Shown: piece after piece, positions 1-8,489 of the stretch
Layout: the number at the start of each line of letters is the position of its first letter
Numbering within the stretch: the stretch's first letter is position 1
The notes under the pieces: generated by a model
Databases searched by the model: none
Told to the model about the DNA's origin: nothing
Seen by the model: the letters and a program-made list of their open reading frames with translations, nothing else
Assembly (NCBI GenBank): GCA_035485475.1
Contig: DATHOA010000192.1
Location: forward strand, 1-27,479
Source of the DNA: DAIDKA01 sp035485475
GTDB lineage: Bacteria > Pseudomonadota > Gammaproteobacteria > Steroidobacterales > Steroidobacteraceae
Direction of reading: 5' to 3'
DNA length: 27,479 nucleotides
Position numbers and translations under genes: made by a program

Positions 1-2
1 GC

Positions 3-1025
3 GTTGCGTGCGCTATGACATTGTTCGCGATTACCACAACCATAGGAGCGCAGCCGTCTTCTCTGGAAATGCGGCCCATCGCCACGATCGACTTCTACGG
101 CCAGAAGACCCTCGACACCGAGGCTCTGCGCAAAGCCCTGCCGATCCACGAGGGTGACTTGGTCTCCAGGGGTGACGGGGCTCGGCTAACCCCTACCGTC
201 CGCGCGGCCCTCGTTGGACAGCCGCACCTGAGGGATACCCGGCTCGACTTCATCTGTTGTGCGGAAGGCGGCGGCGTCCATCTGTTCGTTGGGGTGCAGG
301 AGGATGGCACGCCGGAGATTCATTTCCGGCCTGCCCCCACCGGGGCTGTACGCCTGCCGGCGCAACTTGTGGCACACGGCCGTGCCGTGGATCGCGCCTT
401 GATGGAGGCGATCAGCCAGGGTCACTCGGCGGAAGACGACTCCCAAGGTTATTCTTTGCTGACCCAGGCCCGCGCAGGCCGGGCCCTGCAGGAGCAGAAC
501 CTCGCCCTGGCCGCGCGCAACCTGCACATCCTGCGCCAGGTGTTGCGCGAGTCCGCGGATGCCGAGCAGCGCGCGATGGCGGCCCGGTATCTCGGTTACG
601 CGCCGGACAGGCAGGCCGTGGTGAACGACTTGGTGCGCGCGATGACCGATTCCGATCCCGGGGTGCGCAACGATGCCATGCGTGCGCTCATGGTGTTCAG
701 CAGGTCCCGGATTCCACCGCCCATTCCCTACCAGGCGTTCGTCGGTCTTTTGGACACACCGACGTGGACCGACTTGAACAAGTCCTCCTTCGTGCTAATG
801 GAGCTGAGCAGCACCCGCAATCCGCGGCTTCTGGACCTGCTGCGCAAGCGATCCATGCCGGTGCTCTCGGCCATGGCCCACTGGCGCGACCGCGACCATT
901 CTCAGCCGGCGTATTGGATGCTCGGCCGCATCGCCGGCCTGTCCGATCAGGAGATTCAGGATCGATGGGATAGGGCCGACGCCGAAGGGGTGATCGCCGC
1001 AGCGCTGAAGCGACGAGCTGACTAA
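3..1025 (+). CDS. Exported HEAT-repeat protein with POTRA-like N-terminus, 5' end cut by window
   Basis: The reading frame is open to the left edge. The first internal ATG (15) falls inside what looks like a signal-peptide core (residues VACAMTLFAITTTIGAQ), so the true start probably lies before the window. After the signal comes a segment around IATIDFYGQKTLDTEALRKA (from about 81) that resembles a POTRA fold, as found in outer-membrane assembly proteins. The second half (about 590-1000) carries helical pairs such as DLVRAMTDSDPGVRNDAMRA, typical of HEAT/PBS-lyase-like repeats. No catalytic motif is visible. HEAT repeats usually bind partner proteins, so a periplasmic scaffold role is an inference only. 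It converges on the UPF0182 gene. The stop is TAA at 1023-1025. Confidence 0.7.
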   Translation, partial: VACAMTLFAITTTIGAQPSSLEMRPIATIDFYGQKTLDTEALRKALPIHEGDLVSRGDGARLTPTVRAALVGQPHLRDTRLDFICCAEGGGVHLFVGVQEDGTPEIHFRPAPTGAVRLPAQLVAHGRAVDRALMEAISQGHSAEDDSQGYSLLTQARAGRALQEQNLALAARNLHILRQVLRESADAEQRAMAARYLGYAPDRQAVVNDLVRAMTDSDPGVRNDAMRALMVFSRSRIPPPIPYQAFVGLLDTPTWTDLNKSSFVLMELSSTRNPRLLDLLRKRSMPVLSAMAHWRDRDHSQPAYWMLGRIAGLSDQEIQDRWDRADAEGVIAAALKRRAD

Positions 1026-1047
1026 GCTGCCCGCCCCCACGGCGATG

Positions 1048-3843
1048 TCAGGGACGCTGCGCCTGCAGTGCCTCCAGCGTATGTTTCAGCGCTTCGAGCT
1101 TCTGTCCGGCTTCACCGAGCTTGCCGGCGGCCGTGAGCTGCTGGTAATCGGCGAGGTCGCGGGCGGCCGCCGTGATCAGCGCCTCGCGCGAGGAGGCCGG
1201 GGTCACGGCTGGGACCACCGCGGCGGGGCCGGCAGAGGCCACCGTGGCGGCGGCCGGCGGCGCGGCGCTCAGGGTCGACGCCGCTCCGCTGAAGAGCGCG
1301 GCCATCGCGGCTTCAAAAGTGGGCCCGTAGGCGAGGCGGTCCTGGACCGCGAGCACCACCAGGCGCAGCTCCGGCATCGGACTGCGATCGGCCTGCAGGT
1401 AGATCGGCTCGGCGTAGAGCAGCGCGTGGCCGATCGGAATGACGATCAGGCTGCCGCGGCGCACGTGGGAGCCTTGCTGATTCCACAGCGACAACTGTCC
1501 GGACAGCTGCGCGTTCTGGTCAATGCGTGCCTCGATCTGCAGCGGGCCGTCGACAAGCCGCGTCTTGGGAAAGTCGTAGACCACGGCCTGCCCGTAGTGC
1601 TCGCCGTCGCTGCGGCCGGCGATCCAGGCGATCAGGTTGTTGCGGTTGGCGGGCGTGAACGGCAGGATTTCGATGAACTCGGTGGTGTGTTCACCCGGCA
1701 GCGTCATCAGCACAAAATTGGGCTCGCTGACCTGCTGGGGTTCATCGGCAGAACCCATCTGGGTGGTCACGCTCCACAGATCCTCGCGGTTATAGAACAC
1801 ATCCGGATCGGTCATGTGATAGAGGCCGTAGACGGCCGCCTGCACGGACAGCAGCAGCTCCGGATAGCGCACGTGCTGGCGCAGGTCCGGCGGCATCGCG
1901 GCGGCATCCGTAAACAAGGCCGGAAACACGGCCCGATAGGCGGCGATGACCGGATCCTGCGGGTCGAAGACGTAGAAGGTCGTGGCGCCAGTGTAGGCGT
2001 CAATGATGATCTTGACGCTGTTGCGGATGTAGTTGATGGATTCATCGCCGAGCTGGAAGCCGCGCGCATCGGGGTAGGAGTCGGCGGTCGTGAAGGCATC
2101 CATGAACCAGTAGATCCGGCCGTCGCGGCCGACCACGACGTAGGGGTCCGGGTCGAGGGTCAGAAACGGTGCGAGTTCCGCGACGCGCTCACGCAGGTTG
2201 CGCCGCATCAGCAGACGACTATCCGGCGTCACATCATCGCTGAAGGGGAGTTTGGCGATGTCACCTCGATCGAGCGCGATCAGCGTGCGACGCAGGAAGC
2301 CACCCAGTCGGATGCCGGCCGTGCCTTGGTATGTCGTGAGGTTGTTGGTGTCGCCCTGCGGATAATTGAATTCCTGCTGGCGCGTCTTGACGTACACGTC
2401 GGTGTTGGTGAGTTCCCCAAAATAGATTTCCGGCCGCGTGACCTGGATTCCGTCGAGGCTGCTCTGCACCGGCATGTTGCTGAGCACCAGCGACGGCAGG
2501 CCCTCAGGCGTGAAGCCGTTCACGGGGTTCATCGTGACGCCGTAGCCATGCGTGTAAATCAGCTTTTCGTTGATCCAGTTGCGGCTGCTGCCCGGCAGCT
2601 TGTTGACGTTGAGTTCGCGCGTTGCCAGCATCATCTGCCGCACGGCACCCCCGACCTGGTAGCGATCGATGTCAATGTCCGGAAAATCGTAGTAGGTGCG
2701 GATCTCCTGGATCTGGCGCAGCGTGTCCTGGAGCGCACGCCAGTCCCACAGCCGGATGTTGTCGAGCGTCGGCTGGTTGTGCTGCGGGTCCACGGACTCG
2801 ACGGTCGACTCGGCCGGAAAGGGGTGCGGTTCGATGCGGTCGAGGGCGTAGGCGCGTCGCGTCATCTCGATGTTGTGGGCGATGAACGGGCGCTCGCGCA
2901 CCAGCTGGTTGGGTTTGACAATGAAGCTGCTGACGTAGCCGCCGGTCAGGCTGACCAGCAGATAGACGACGACGGCGGGCACCACCGAGGCCATGAGCCA
3001 GCGCCTGCTCAACGCCGCCGCGGCGCACAGCAGCGCGATGAGGGCGCCCGCGACGAGCGCGGCGCACACGCCGAGCAATCCCACCAGTGTCACGTGCGCA
3101 TCGGTGTAACTGACCCCCGAGAAAATAGTGCCCTGCTGGTACAGCCGGTCGTAGCGCCCGAGATAGACGTCTGCGGCGAGCGCCAGCAGCACCGCCGCGA
3201 GGCTTAAGGCCAGCGCGCGCCACAGCCGCGCCTGTTCGGGTGCCGCGGGCCGATGGATCCACAGGCCTGCACCCCGGGTGAGGGCCAGCAGAAGGGCCGT
3301 CAGCGCGCAGGCGATCAAGGACAGGGTCAGCCACCAGCCGGAGAGCAGCTGCCAGACCGGCAAGGTAAAAAGGTAAAAGCTCAAGGGTTGCCCGAAAATC
3401 GGGTCCGGTGCGCCGGCCTGCGTCGGGGCATGCGCGTAGAGCGCGAAGCGGGTCCAGCGATCCATCATGCTGCTACCGGCAAGAATCGCCACGAGCAGCG
3501 GCAGGCCCAGGGCGATGAGCCCCAGCAACGCCTGCAGGGGCAGCCGCACCGGCTGCCGATAGATGTAGACCGTGTCGCCGATCAACGCGGCGAGCCGGCC
3601 GGGCTGGAGCGCGCGGATCACCCCGTAGAGCACTGCGAAGGTGAGCACGGCAAACACAATGAAGGTCAGGCTCTGCAGCTCGAGGCGGGTCCGGAATACG
3701 GAGGCGTAGCCCAGGGAGTCGAACCAGAGAGCATCAACGTAGTAGGACAGGGACAGGCCGAGGCCGATGAGTGCGGCGATCGGTACCCAAAGCCAGGGCA
3801 GCAGCCGGCGCCGGCGCTGCCGTGCAGGTGGTTCGCCGAGCAT
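1048..3843 (-). CDS. UPF0182 family integral membrane protein
   Basis: This is a member of the uncharacterised UPF0182 family by overall architecture: about 930 residues, seven hydrophobic segments in the first 330 residues, then a long soluble domain of about 500 residues and an Ala/Pro-rich tail ending in a short charged helix. Its biochemical role is unknown, and the large domain is presumably outside the cytoplasmic membrane. I prefer the ATG at 3843 (MLGEPPARQRRRRLLPW, basic residues just before the first membrane segment). An in-frame TTG at 3864 is an alternative lying only 5 bases after the aldo/keto reductase stop, which would suit coupling. Neither start has a strong ribosome binding site. 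The gene probably forms an operon with the upstream reductase. A 720-codon open frame on the opposite strand is a GC-bias shadow. Confidence 0.88.
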   Translation of the reverse strand: MLGEPPARQRRRRLLPWLWVPIAALIGLGLSLSYYVDALWFDSLGYASVFRTRLELQSLTFIVFAVLTFAVLYGVIRALQPGRLAALIGDTVYIYRQPVRLPLQALLGLIALGLPLLVAILAGSSMMDRWTRFALYAHAPTQAGAPDPIFGQPLSFYLFTLPVWQLLSGWWLTLSLIACALTALLLALTRGAGLWIHRPAAPEQARLWRALALSLAAVLLALAADVYLGRYDRLYQQGTIFSGVSYTDAHVTLVGLLGVCAALVAGALIALLCAAAALSRRWLMASVVPAVVVYLLVSLTGGYVSSFIVKPNQLVRERPFIAHNIEMTRRAYALDRIEPHPFPAESTVESVDPQHNQPTLDNIRLWDWRALQDTLRQIQEIRTYYDFPDIDIDRYQVGGAVRQMMLATRELNVNKLPGSSRNWINEKLIYTHGYGVTMNPVNGFTPEGLPSLVLSNMPVQSSLDGIQVTRPEIYFGELTNTDVYVKTRQQEFNYPQGDTNNLTTYQGTAGIRLGGFLRRTLIALDRGDIAKLPFSDDVTPDSRLLMRRNLRERVAELAPFLTLDPDPYVVVGRDGRIYWFMDAFTTADSYPDARGFQLGDESINYIRNSVKIIIDAYTGATTFYVFDPQDPVIAAYRAVFPALFTDAAAMPPDLRQHVRYPELLLSVQAAVYGLYHMTDPDVFYNREDLWSVTTQMGSADEPQQVSEPNFVLMTLPGEHTTEFIEILPFTPANRNNLIAWIAGRSDGEHYGQAVVYDFPKTRLVDGPLQIEARIDQNAQLSGQLSLWNQQGSHVRRGSLIVIPIGHALLYAEPIYLQADRSPMPELRLVVLAVQDRLAYGPTFEAAMAALFSGAASTLSAAPPAAATVASAGPAAVVPAVTPASSREALITAAARDLADYQQLTAAGKLGEAGQKLEALKHTLEALQAQRP

Positions 3844-3869
3844 GCGGTGGAAGTCGCGATTCAAGGCAG

Positions 3870-4847
3870 TCAGAGCCAGCCTGAAACCCGCCGGCGAATT
3901 CGGCGCAGCAGTTCAGTCGTTTCAGAGGGTACTGGATAGGCCGCATCCAATGTTGCAATGTCGGCCGGCGTGAATGTCGTGGCGAGCGCGGCAGCGTTTG
4001 CCCGGGCGTGTGCCGGGGAACCGGATTCGGGAATCGCGATCACCTTTCCGCTGTGGATGAGCCAGCCCAGTGCCACGGCGGCCGCCGAACACCCATGCGC
4101 AGCGCCGATTTGCGCCAGCGTGCGATCGTTGACCAAAGGACTGTTGTCGCCGCCCAATGGGGAATACGCCATCACCGGCATTTGGTGCTGCACGCACCAG
4201 GGCAGCACATCCCGTTCGATGCGCCGATCATAGAGACTGTAGGGAAGCTGATTGGTGGCGCAACGATGGCCGTCCGGGACACCGAACAGATCCTCCATCT
4301 GGCTGCGGTTGAAGTTGGATACCCCCCATGCGCGAATTTTCCCCGCGGCGCGCAGTCGCTCGAAAGCCGCTACGACACCCGAAAACAGCGGGCTCGGGAC
4401 CGGCCAATGCAGCAGATACAGGTCCAGATAGCTCGTTCCGAGCCGGGCAAGGCTTGCCGCGCAGGCACGCGGGATGGCATCTCCGGTGACCTCATCGGCC
4501 TCCACCTTGGAAACCAGAAATATTCGATCGCGCTGTGCGGCAATCACGCGCCCGATAAATTGCTCCGAGCGCCCATTCCCGTAATTTCCGGACGTATCGA
4601 TCAATGTCATACCGAGCGAAATGCCGGTGCGAAGCGCCTCCTCTTCAACCGCCGGTGGATGCCTCCCCTGCCCCAGGTGCCAGGCGCCCTGACCGAGCGC
4701 GGGTACGGCGGTCCCATCCGGCAGCGAAACGCTATGCCCCGCTTGCACCGCGCGCACAGCGTTGACAACGGGTAACATCAACCCGAACGCCAAACAACGC
4801 GCGCTGAACTGACGCCGGTTCAGAAAATACCGGTTCACCGTGCTCAT
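3870..4847 (-). CDS. Aldo/keto reductase with Tat-type signal
   Basis: A 325-residue aldo/keto reductase, an NADPH-dependent carbonyl reductase of TIM-barrel fold. The catalytic tetrad appears complete: Asp84 and Tyr89 (IDTSGNYG), Lys114 (LVSKVE) and His147 (LLHWP). The C-terminal half carries the family's GWLIHSGKVIAIPESGSPAH cofactor-binding region. Unusually for this family, the N-terminus reads as a twin-arginine leader (NRRQFSARCLAFGLMLP, with both Arg at 11-12, followed by a hydrophobic stretch), which predicts export of the folded, cofactor-loaded enzyme. The start is ATG at 4847; its first 8 bases overlap the start region of the divergent GH31 gene. The UPF0182 gene follows immediately on the same strand. 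The substrate is not predictable. Confidence 0.9.
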   Translation of the reverse strand: MSTVNRYFLNRRQFSARCLAFGLMLPVVNAVRAVQAGHSVSLPDGTAVPALGQGAWHLGQGRHPPAVEEEALRTGISLGMTLIDTSGNYGNGRSEQFIGRVIAAQRDRIFLVSKVEADEVTGDAIPRACAASLARLGTSYLDLYLLHWPVPSPLFSGVVAAFERLRAAGKIRAWGVSNFNRSQMEDLFGVPDGHRCATNQLPYSLYDRRIERDVLPWCVQHQMPVMAYSPLGGDNSPLVNDRTLAQIGAAHGCSAAAVALGWLIHSGKVIAIPESGSPAHARANAAALATTFTPADIATLDAAYPVPSETTELLRRIRRRVSGWL

Positions 4848-7227
4848 GCCCTCATCGTTGCGATCAAGCTCACCTCGTTATCCCACAGGCTGCGGCAACC
4901 CGTCCAGCCTGACGCATGTACTGTATGCGCTTCTCTCGATCCTTGGCCTATCGACGGCCCACGCTGAGCCGCTGGCGGTGCTCGACCGCTACGGGGCCTA
5001 TGTCTGCATTGAGCCCTACGCTCCCAATGTGGTGCGCGTGACGATCAGCGACGATCGTGACCGGGCCGCCGACAAGCCCGGCTACGGATTCATTGCACAC
5101 GGCGACACCAAGGGCTGGACCCGCACCACCGGCCAGGCCGGCGACCGGTTCAGCGCTGCGGGCCTCAGCGTCGAAGTCGGGCCACCGAACCGGCCCGGGC
5201 CGCCCGACCAGATGGCCCGCTATTTCGCCCCCTCGCTGCCGTCGGTGTTCATCACCCTGCGCGGCTCCAATGGCCAAGTGCTGACCCGGATGACCAGTTG
5301 GGAGAAGGCTCCGCACGTGGTCGCCGGTGAGAAGACCTACCGGGTGGGCGTCAGTTTCAGCACGACGCCGGATGAGCACTATTACGGACTGGGTCAGAAC
5401 CAGGAGGGCATTCTCGACTATCGCGGCCGCACCATCGACTGCAAGCACAACTACGACGCACCGGCCGGCGAGACCGTGTGCGTGCCATTCATGGTCACCA
5501 ATCGCGGCTACGGCATCGTCTGGGACAATCCCTCCGACACCCACATTTCGGCGGCGGTCAACGGCTCGACCCATTGGCAGTCCGAGGTCGGCGAACGTGT
5601 TTCATTCTTCGTGATCACCGGCAAGACGACCGATGAGATCTATGCGGGCTATCGGCGGGTGACCGGAACCACGCCGTTACCGCCGAAGGCCGCCTTCGGC
5701 CTGATCCAGAGCAAGGCCCGCTACGCCAGCCAGCAAGAGATTCTGGACGTCGCCGATGGCTATCGCCGCCGCGGTTATCCGCTGGATGTCATGGTACTCG
5801 ACTGGTTCTACTGGACACGGATGGGCCAGTTGGACATTGATCCGATGGCCTTCCCCGACCCCGACGCGATGAACAAGGCGCTACACGATGCGGGCTATCA
5901 CACCCTGATCAGCGTCTGGCCGCGGTTCGAAAAGGAGTCGCGCTACTTCAATCTTCTGGCCGAAAAGGGCTGGCTGCTGAAGGACAAGAACGGAAATCCC
6001 GTTGATGGCCTGCCCGAGCGCAACGACCGCGCCGGCGCCCTGCTCGATGCCACCAATCCCGACGCGCGCGCCTGGTATTGGTCGAAGATCCGCGACAACA
6101 TCGCCGCGCGCGGCTTCGACTGGTTTTGGCTCGATGAGACCGAACCTGACCTGGTACCGGACGGGTTCTTTTACGCGATTGGCTCCGGCGACCGCTATCA
6201 CAATGTCTTCCCGCTGCTGCATGTCGAGGGCGTGGCCGAGGGCTCGCGCCGCGATCGGCCGAACCTGCGCAGCCTGATTCTGGCGCGGGCGGCCTACCTC
6301 GGCTCCCAGCGCACCGGAGCCCTGTTCTGGTCATCCGATATCCAGCCGACCTGGGAGGCGTTGCGCCGGCAGGTGCCCACGGGTTTGGACTTCACGGCCT
6401 CGGGCCTGGCCTACTGGGGCAACGATATCGGAGGCTGGCAGCCCCTGCCGGGGGAGCACCAGGCCGAACGAGCGCTGCTGATCGACCCTACCGACGCTCG
6501 CGACACGGTCGGCGCTGATGACGACTTTCCGGAGCTGATGGTGCGGTGGTTCGAGTACGGAACCTTCCTGCCGACCCTGCGCCTGCACGGTGACCGCAAG
6601 CACACGGAAGTGTGGGCTTATGGCAAGCAGGCGGAGGGCGTGATGACCCAGTACCTGCGCCTGCGTTACAGCCTGATCCCCTATCTCTACAGCCTGGGCC
6701 ACGAGACCTATGAGACCGGCGCACCGTTCATGCGCGCCTTGTTCATGGACTTCCCCAACGATCCGGCCGTCAGCAACCTGGGCGACGAATACATGCTGGG
6801 TCCGGCTTTGCTGGTGGCGCCCGTGACCGAGCAGGGCATGACCAGCCGCAGCGTCTATCTGCCGGCGGGGACCGGCTGGTATGACTTCTGGACCAACCGC
6901 CAATACGCGGGCGGCCAGACCATTACGGCCGCCGCGCCCATCGACCATATCCCGGTTTTCGTACGCGCCGGCTCCATCCTGCCGCTGGGCGCCCAGGTGG
7001 CGAGCACGGCCACGCATCAGTCGCTGAGCGAGGTTCGGGTTTATCCCGGCCACGACGCGCATTTCGCGCTCTACGACGACGATGGGATCACTTACGGCTA
7101 TGAACGTGGCCAGGGCAGGACCGCCGTCCTGGCCTGGGACGAGGCGACCAGCAGGCTTTCGGTCACAAGTGGCGATCCCGGATGGGTGGGTGACCTCGCG
7201 CGCCTGACCCAAGTCATCGGACACTAG
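4846..7227 (+). CDS. Exported glycoside hydrolase family 31 (alpha-glucosidase/alpha-xylosidase type)
   Basis: A family GH31 retaining glycosidase of about 793 residues. The catalytic nucleophile is Asp430 in WFWLDETEPD. The acid/base is most likely Asp498 in FWSSDIQPTWEALRRQ, and the later FLPTLRLHGDR segment is a conserved GH31 substrate-site motif. It has the usual layout: N-terminal beta-sandwich, (beta/alpha)8 barrel, then C-terminal beta domains with the QTITAAAPIDHIPVFVRAGS region. A signal peptide is likely (LTHVLYALLSILGLSTAHA, cleaved before EPLAV), giving a periplasmic or secreted enzyme. The start is uncertain: ATG 4846 and GTG 4840 are in frame, with no clear ribosome binding site, and both overlap the start of the divergent reductase. 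Substrate preference cannot be assigned by eye. Confidence 0.9.
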   Translation: MPSSLRSSSPRYPTGCGNPSSLTHVLYALLSILGLSTAHAEPLAVLDRYGAYVCIEPYAPNVVRVTISDDRDRAADKPGYGFIAHGDTKGWTRTTGQAGDRFSAAGLSVEVGPPNRPGPPDQMARYFAPSLPSVFITLRGSNGQVLTRMTSWEKAPHVVAGEKTYRVGVSFSTTPDEHYYGLGQNQEGILDYRGRTIDCKHNYDAPAGETVCVPFMVTNRGYGIVWDNPSDTHISAAVNGSTHWQSEVGERVSFFVITGKTTDEIYAGYRRVTGTTPLPPKAAFGLIQSKARYASQQEILDVADGYRRRGYPLDVMVLDWFYWTRMGQLDIDPMAFPDPDAMNKALHDAGYHTLISVWPRFEKESRYFNLLAEKGWLLKDKNGNPVDGLPERNDRAGALLDATNPDARAWYWSKIRDNIAARGFDWFWLDETEPDLVPDGFFYAIGSGDRYHNVFPLLHVEGVAEGSRRDRPNLRSLILARAAYLGSQRTGALFWSSDIQPTWEALRRQVPTGLDFTASGLAYWGNDIGGWQPLPGEHQAERALLIDPTDARDTVGADDDFPELMVRWFEYGTFLPTLRLHGDRKHTEVWAYGKQAEGVMTQYLRLRYSLIPYLYSLGHETYETGAPFMRALFMDFPNDPAVSNLGDEYMLGPALLVAPVTEQGMTSRSVYLPAGTGWYDFWTNRQYAGGQTITAAAPIDHIPVFVRAGSILPLGAQVASTATHQSLSEVRVYPGHDAHFALYDDDGITYGYERGQGRTAVLAWDEATSRLSVTSGDPGWVGDLARLTQVIGH

Positions 7228-7245
7228 TCATCAACAGGTTAGTGA

Positions 7246-7267
7246 ACGTTAACAATAACGGTAACGT
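7246..7267. promoter_or_regulatory. Imperfect inverted repeat upstream of the nickel/cobalt permease
   Basis: ACGTTAAC-N6-GGTAACGT forms a dyad with 7 of 8 pairs matching, lying about 85 bases before the permease start and just after the GH31 stop. The AT-rich dyad in a GC-rich background suits a repressor operator. It does not match the NikR consensus I know. The regulator is unknown. Confidence 0.35.
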
Positions 7268-7315
7268 GTCCCCCCGGCGCGGCCGCGCACCCAAGCCATC
7301 GTGTATACAGTCCGT

Positions 7316-7328
7316 GTCGGTGACCGAC
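7316..7328. promoter_or_regulatory. Short perfect palindrome 23 bases before the permease start
   Basis: GTCGGT-G-ACCGAC is a perfect 6-bp dyad around one base, immediately upstream of the permease coding sequence. It could be an operator or a small 5'-leader hairpin. With only six pairs it may also be chance. Confidence 0.25.
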
Positions 7329-7350
7329 TGACCGGTTCGCGAATTATGCA

Positions 7351-8412
7351 ATGCTTGGCCTGATCCGCTACTTCTTCGACCGCCGAATGAGGCCCCTGCG
7401 TCATTCGATCATGGCGGTCTATGCCCTGCTGCTGCTGATCAACGTTGTGGTGTGGGCCTGGGCGTTCCTCATCTTCCGCCAACAGCCGGTGCTGCTGGGC
7501 ACGGGCCTGCTGGCCTATGGCTTCGGCCTGCGGCACGCGGTGGACGCGGACCATATCGCGGCCATCGATAACGTCACCCGCAAACTCATGCAGGAGGGCA
7601 AACGCCCCGTAACCGTGGGCTTCTTCTTTGCCATGGGTCACGCCGCCGTGGTGATCCTGGCGGCCGCCGGCATCGCGCTGACCGCGGCGGCCCTGCACTT
7701 CGACCAGGCGAAGAGCGTGGGCGGCATCATCAGCACTTCGGTGTCGGCACTGTTCTTGTTTGCGATCGCGGTGATGAACCTGCTGATCTTCCTGTCGGTA
7801 TGGAAGACCTTCCGACATGTGCGCCACGGCGGTGAGTTCGTCGAGGAGGACTTCGACCTGCTGCTGAACAAACGCGGCTTCGCCTCCCGGTTGTTTCGGC
7901 CCCTGTTCGCGCTCATCCGCAAGAGCTGGCACATGTTTCCGCTGGGATTTCTGTTCGGCCTGGGCTTCGATACGGCCACCGAAGTAGCACTGCTCGGCAT
8001 CTCGGCGACGCAGGCCGCCAAAGGCGTATCGATCTGGTCGATCATGGTGTTTCCCGCCTTGTTTGCCGCCGGCATGTCCTTGATCGACACGACGGACGGC
8101 ATTCTGATGCTCGGGGCCTACGACTGGGCCTACGTGAAGCCGATTCGCAAGCTGTTCTACAACATGACGATTACGCTGGTATCGGTGGTGATCGCGATCC
8201 TGATCGGTGGCATCGAAGCCCTCGGCCTGCTGATGAATCAGATGCAGCTGTCCGGGCCATTCTGGACAGTCATCGGAGCGTTGAACAGCAATTTCAACAA
8301 TCTCGGATTCATCATCATCGCGATATTCATCGTTGCCTGGGCGGCCTCGGTCGTGGTCTACCGGTACAAGGACTACGACAAGCTCGAAGTGAAAAAGCCT
8401 ACGAACTTATAA
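7351..8412 (+). CDS. HoxN/HupN/NixA family nickel/cobalt permease
   Basis: A 353-residue integral membrane transporter of the NiCoT family, which imports Ni2+ or Co2+ at high affinity for metalloenzyme or cobalamin synthesis. The diagnostic HX4DH signature is present in the second membrane segment as His62-AVDA-Asp67-His68 (FGLRHAVDADHIAAIDNVTR). It is followed by the FFFAMGHAAVVIL segment, equivalent to the family's LGHS motif, and by LGFLFGLGFDTATEVAL. About eight membrane segments are visible. No urease, hydrogenase or cobalamin gene lies in the window, so the metal cannot be told. The ATG at 7351 lacks an obvious ribosome binding site; ATG 7387 is an in-frame alternative. Two inverted repeats lie in the 123-base upstream gap. 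Confidence 0.92.
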   Translation: MLGLIRYFFDRRMRPLRHSIMAVYALLLLINVVVWAWAFLIFRQQPVLLGTGLLAYGFGLRHAVDADHIAAIDNVTRKLMQEGKRPVTVGFFFAMGHAAVVILAAAGIALTAAALHFDQAKSVGGIISTSVSALFLFAIAVMNLLIFLSVWKTFRHVRHGGEFVEEDFDLLLNKRGFASRLFRPLFALIRKSWHMFPLGFLFGLGFDTATEVALLGISATQAAKGVSIWSIMVFPALFAAGMSLIDTTDGILMLGAYDWAYVKPIRKLFYNMTITLVSVVIAILIGGIEALGLLMNQMQLSGPFWTVIGALNSNFNNLGFIIIAIFIVAWAASVVVYRYKDYDKLEVKKPTNL

Positions 8413-8444
8413 AGTAGAGTTCGCAGGCCCCCGCTGATCATAAT

Positions 8445-8478
8445 GGCCGCCCGCAGAGGAAAATATTTCGAGGCGGCC
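8445..8478. terminator. Possible bidirectional terminator hairpin between convergent genes
   Basis: GGCCGCC (8445-8451) and GGCGGCC (8472-8478) are perfect complements separated by a 20-base A/T-rich loop. They sit between the convergent permease and metallophosphoesterase genes. There is no clear U tract on either side, so intrinsic termination is only tentative. Confidence 0.35.
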
Positions 8479-8489
8479 CTAGGCAGATC

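Noticed and set aside
1045..3207. A 720-codon open frame on the plus strand opposite the UPF0182 gene
   Set aside because: It lies wholly antisense to a recognisable protein, its translation is rich in Arg, His and Gly as expected from a GC-biased shadow frame, and it has no domain I recognise.
6331..7224. A 297-codon minus-strand open frame opposite the GH31 gene
   Set aside because: It is antisense to a clear GH31 domain and shows no motif or ribosome binding site; it is a codon-bias shadow.
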